The translations under genes and the position numbers were made by a program. Below the pieces are notes generated by a model. That model worked only from the letters and a program-made list of their open reading frames with translations, was not told the origin of the DNA and did not search any database. DNA of 15,581 bases, taken from NCBI GenBank assembly GCA_023253905.1, contig JALREG010000120.1, positions 1 to 15,581 of the forward strand, in the 5' to 3' direction. Below are positions 14,697 through 15,581 of this stretch, piece after piece (positions within the stretch are counted from its first letter, which is position 1; each line of letters opens with the position of its first letter). The stretch is from Burkholderiaceae bacterium. Its GTDB lineage: Bacteria; Pseudomonadota; Gammaproteobacteria; Burkholderiales; Burkholderiaceae.

Positions 14697-15581
14697 TCAG
14701 TTGATTCGCTCGATGCCCGCAGTCTTGTAAAACTCGAGCGCTGCGGGGTGATAGTCGACACCCTGGTAGCTGCGATTCATTTTTGCCGGATCAAATGCGT
14801 TGAAGGACGGATGGCCCGCCGCAAGCGACGCCTTGCTGGCCTGTACGGCCTTCAGAAATTTGGCGACCACCTCGGGCTTCACATGTTTGCCCACCACCAC
14901 GATCTGATCGGTGACCATCACCGGTATGGGCGACTCGACCCCCACGGTGGCCGCGGTAGGCTGGATGGTGTCGATCACATCGTTCGGGCGATGTTTCTTC
15001 ACAGCTGCGAGCGCAGCCGGTGTGTTGGGCAGCGGTAAAAACCGGACTCCGCCAACGGCCGCCGATACTTCACGTACCTTGGGCGCGCCAATGGCGATCG
15101 CCAGCGCGTCGACCTTACCGGAAGCGAGATCGTCGGCGCCGCGAATCACGTTGACGGTGGGTACGCCCACGGTATCGGCCCAGCTCAGGCCGCCCGTCGC
15201 GAGCAGCGCCTCAGAGATGCTGAGAAGCGCTGCATGCGCCGAAAAGCCCGACGAAAATTTTTTGCCGCGCAGCTGCTCGATCGAGGTGATGGGCGAGTCT
15301 TTACGCACCATGATGCTGGTGTAGAACGGAAAGAGTCGGTGCGCAACCATGACATTGGTGCGCGGTCGCCCCTCGAAGACACCCTGCCCGCGAATCGCTT
15401 CGAGGGTGACATGAATGGCGTCGATGAAAAATTCGGCCTGCCCGGTGCTGAGCGCGTCGTAGGCCTGGATGTCACCACTGAAGGTGACCACCCTCACCTT
15501 CAGATCCGAATTGTCCTGAATGGCCTTTGCCATCGCCTGTGTCTGGGAGTTGAGCAGCGTGCCCGGCGGCAGCGAGGCGAA
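14697..15581 (-). CDS. TAXI-family TRAP solute-binding receptor, second system (N terminus beyond window)
   Basis: The frame is open from the right edge to TGA 14699-14697, giving 294 residues. The visible start FASLPPGTLLNSQTQA shows that the signal peptide and the usual GTGG-x-TG-x-YYP segment are outside the window, or have diverged. TAXI-like features are the ALSTGQAEFFIDA stretch, a mid-protein SIEQLRGKKFSSGFSAHAAL, the RGADDLASGKVDALAIAIGA segment, and a C terminus HPAALEFYKTAGIERIN. An internal ATG at 15533 is not the start, because coding continues upstream in frame with clear family character. Its position directly upstream of a fused TRAP permease confirms the assignment. It shows little identity to the TAXI receptor at 6931-7911. 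The ligand is unknown. Confidence 0.88.
   Translation of the reverse strand, partial: FASLPPGTLLNSQTQAMAKAIQDNSDLKVRVVTFSGDIQAYDALSTGQAEFFIDAIHVTLEAIRGQGVFEGRPRTNVMVAHRLFPFYTSIMVRKDSPITSIEQLRGKKFSSGFSAHAALLSISEALLATGGLSWADTVGVPTVNVIRGADDLASGKVDALAIAIGAPKVREVSAAVGGVRFLPLPNTPAALAAVKKHRPNDVIDTIQPTAATVGVESPIPVMVTDQIVVVGKHVKPEVVAKFLKAVQASKASLAAGHPSFNAFDPAKMNRSYQGVDYHPAALEFYKTAGIERIN

Overview
The window is GC-rich, densely packed bacterial DNA dominated by binding-protein-dependent organic-acid uptake systems. Two receptors of the Bug/TctC family, a TctA/TctB pair and two fused TRAP-TAXI permeases sit within 15.6 kb. Such abundance of Bug receptors is characteristic of Betaproteobacteria, order Burkholderiales (Alcaligenaceae or Comamonadaceae type). 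That assignment rests on gene content only; no rRNA or tRNA is present.

Layout, left to right. Bases 1-210 are the 3' end of an unrecognised plus-strand gene. A long minus-strand array then runs from 10094 down to 230. In its order of transcription it holds a GntR/FCD regulator, a class III aminotransferase, a TAXI receptor, a fused TRAP permease with a C-terminal DUF3394 domain, a TctC-type receptor, TctB, TctA and a xylose-isomerase-like TIM-barrel protein. Divergent from the regulator, on the plus strand, are a TauD/TfdA-type 2-oxoglutarate dioxygenase (10161-11033) and a second Bug receptor (11070-12050). Bases 12051-12704 hold the decayed end of an amino-acid ABC transporter (permease tail plus broken ATPase). 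A second TRAP permease and its TAXI receptor (12705-15581, minus strand, receptor cut by the window edge) close the window.

Likely function (inference): a catabolic and uptake island for one or more carboxylates, possibly amino- or sulfo-substituted. The TRAP-TAXI and TctCBA systems import, the dioxygenase oxidises a C-H bond next to a heteroatom, the aminotransferase moves an amino group, and the TIM-barrel protein isomerises or epimerises a product. The substrate cannot be read from sequence. The regulator probably controls the divergent promoter region: a paired TTGTC/GACAA operator lies between it and the dioxygenase, over the predicted dioxygenase promoter. Further copies of the motif lie inside both flanking genes.

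The most interesting points are the three-site operator arrangement, GC-rich hairpins placed just after both TAXI receptor genes, the ABC transporter remnant caught in mid-decay, and co-location of two mechanistically unrelated uptake families in one same-strand array. I found no CRISPR array, insertion sequence, RNA gene or phage gene.
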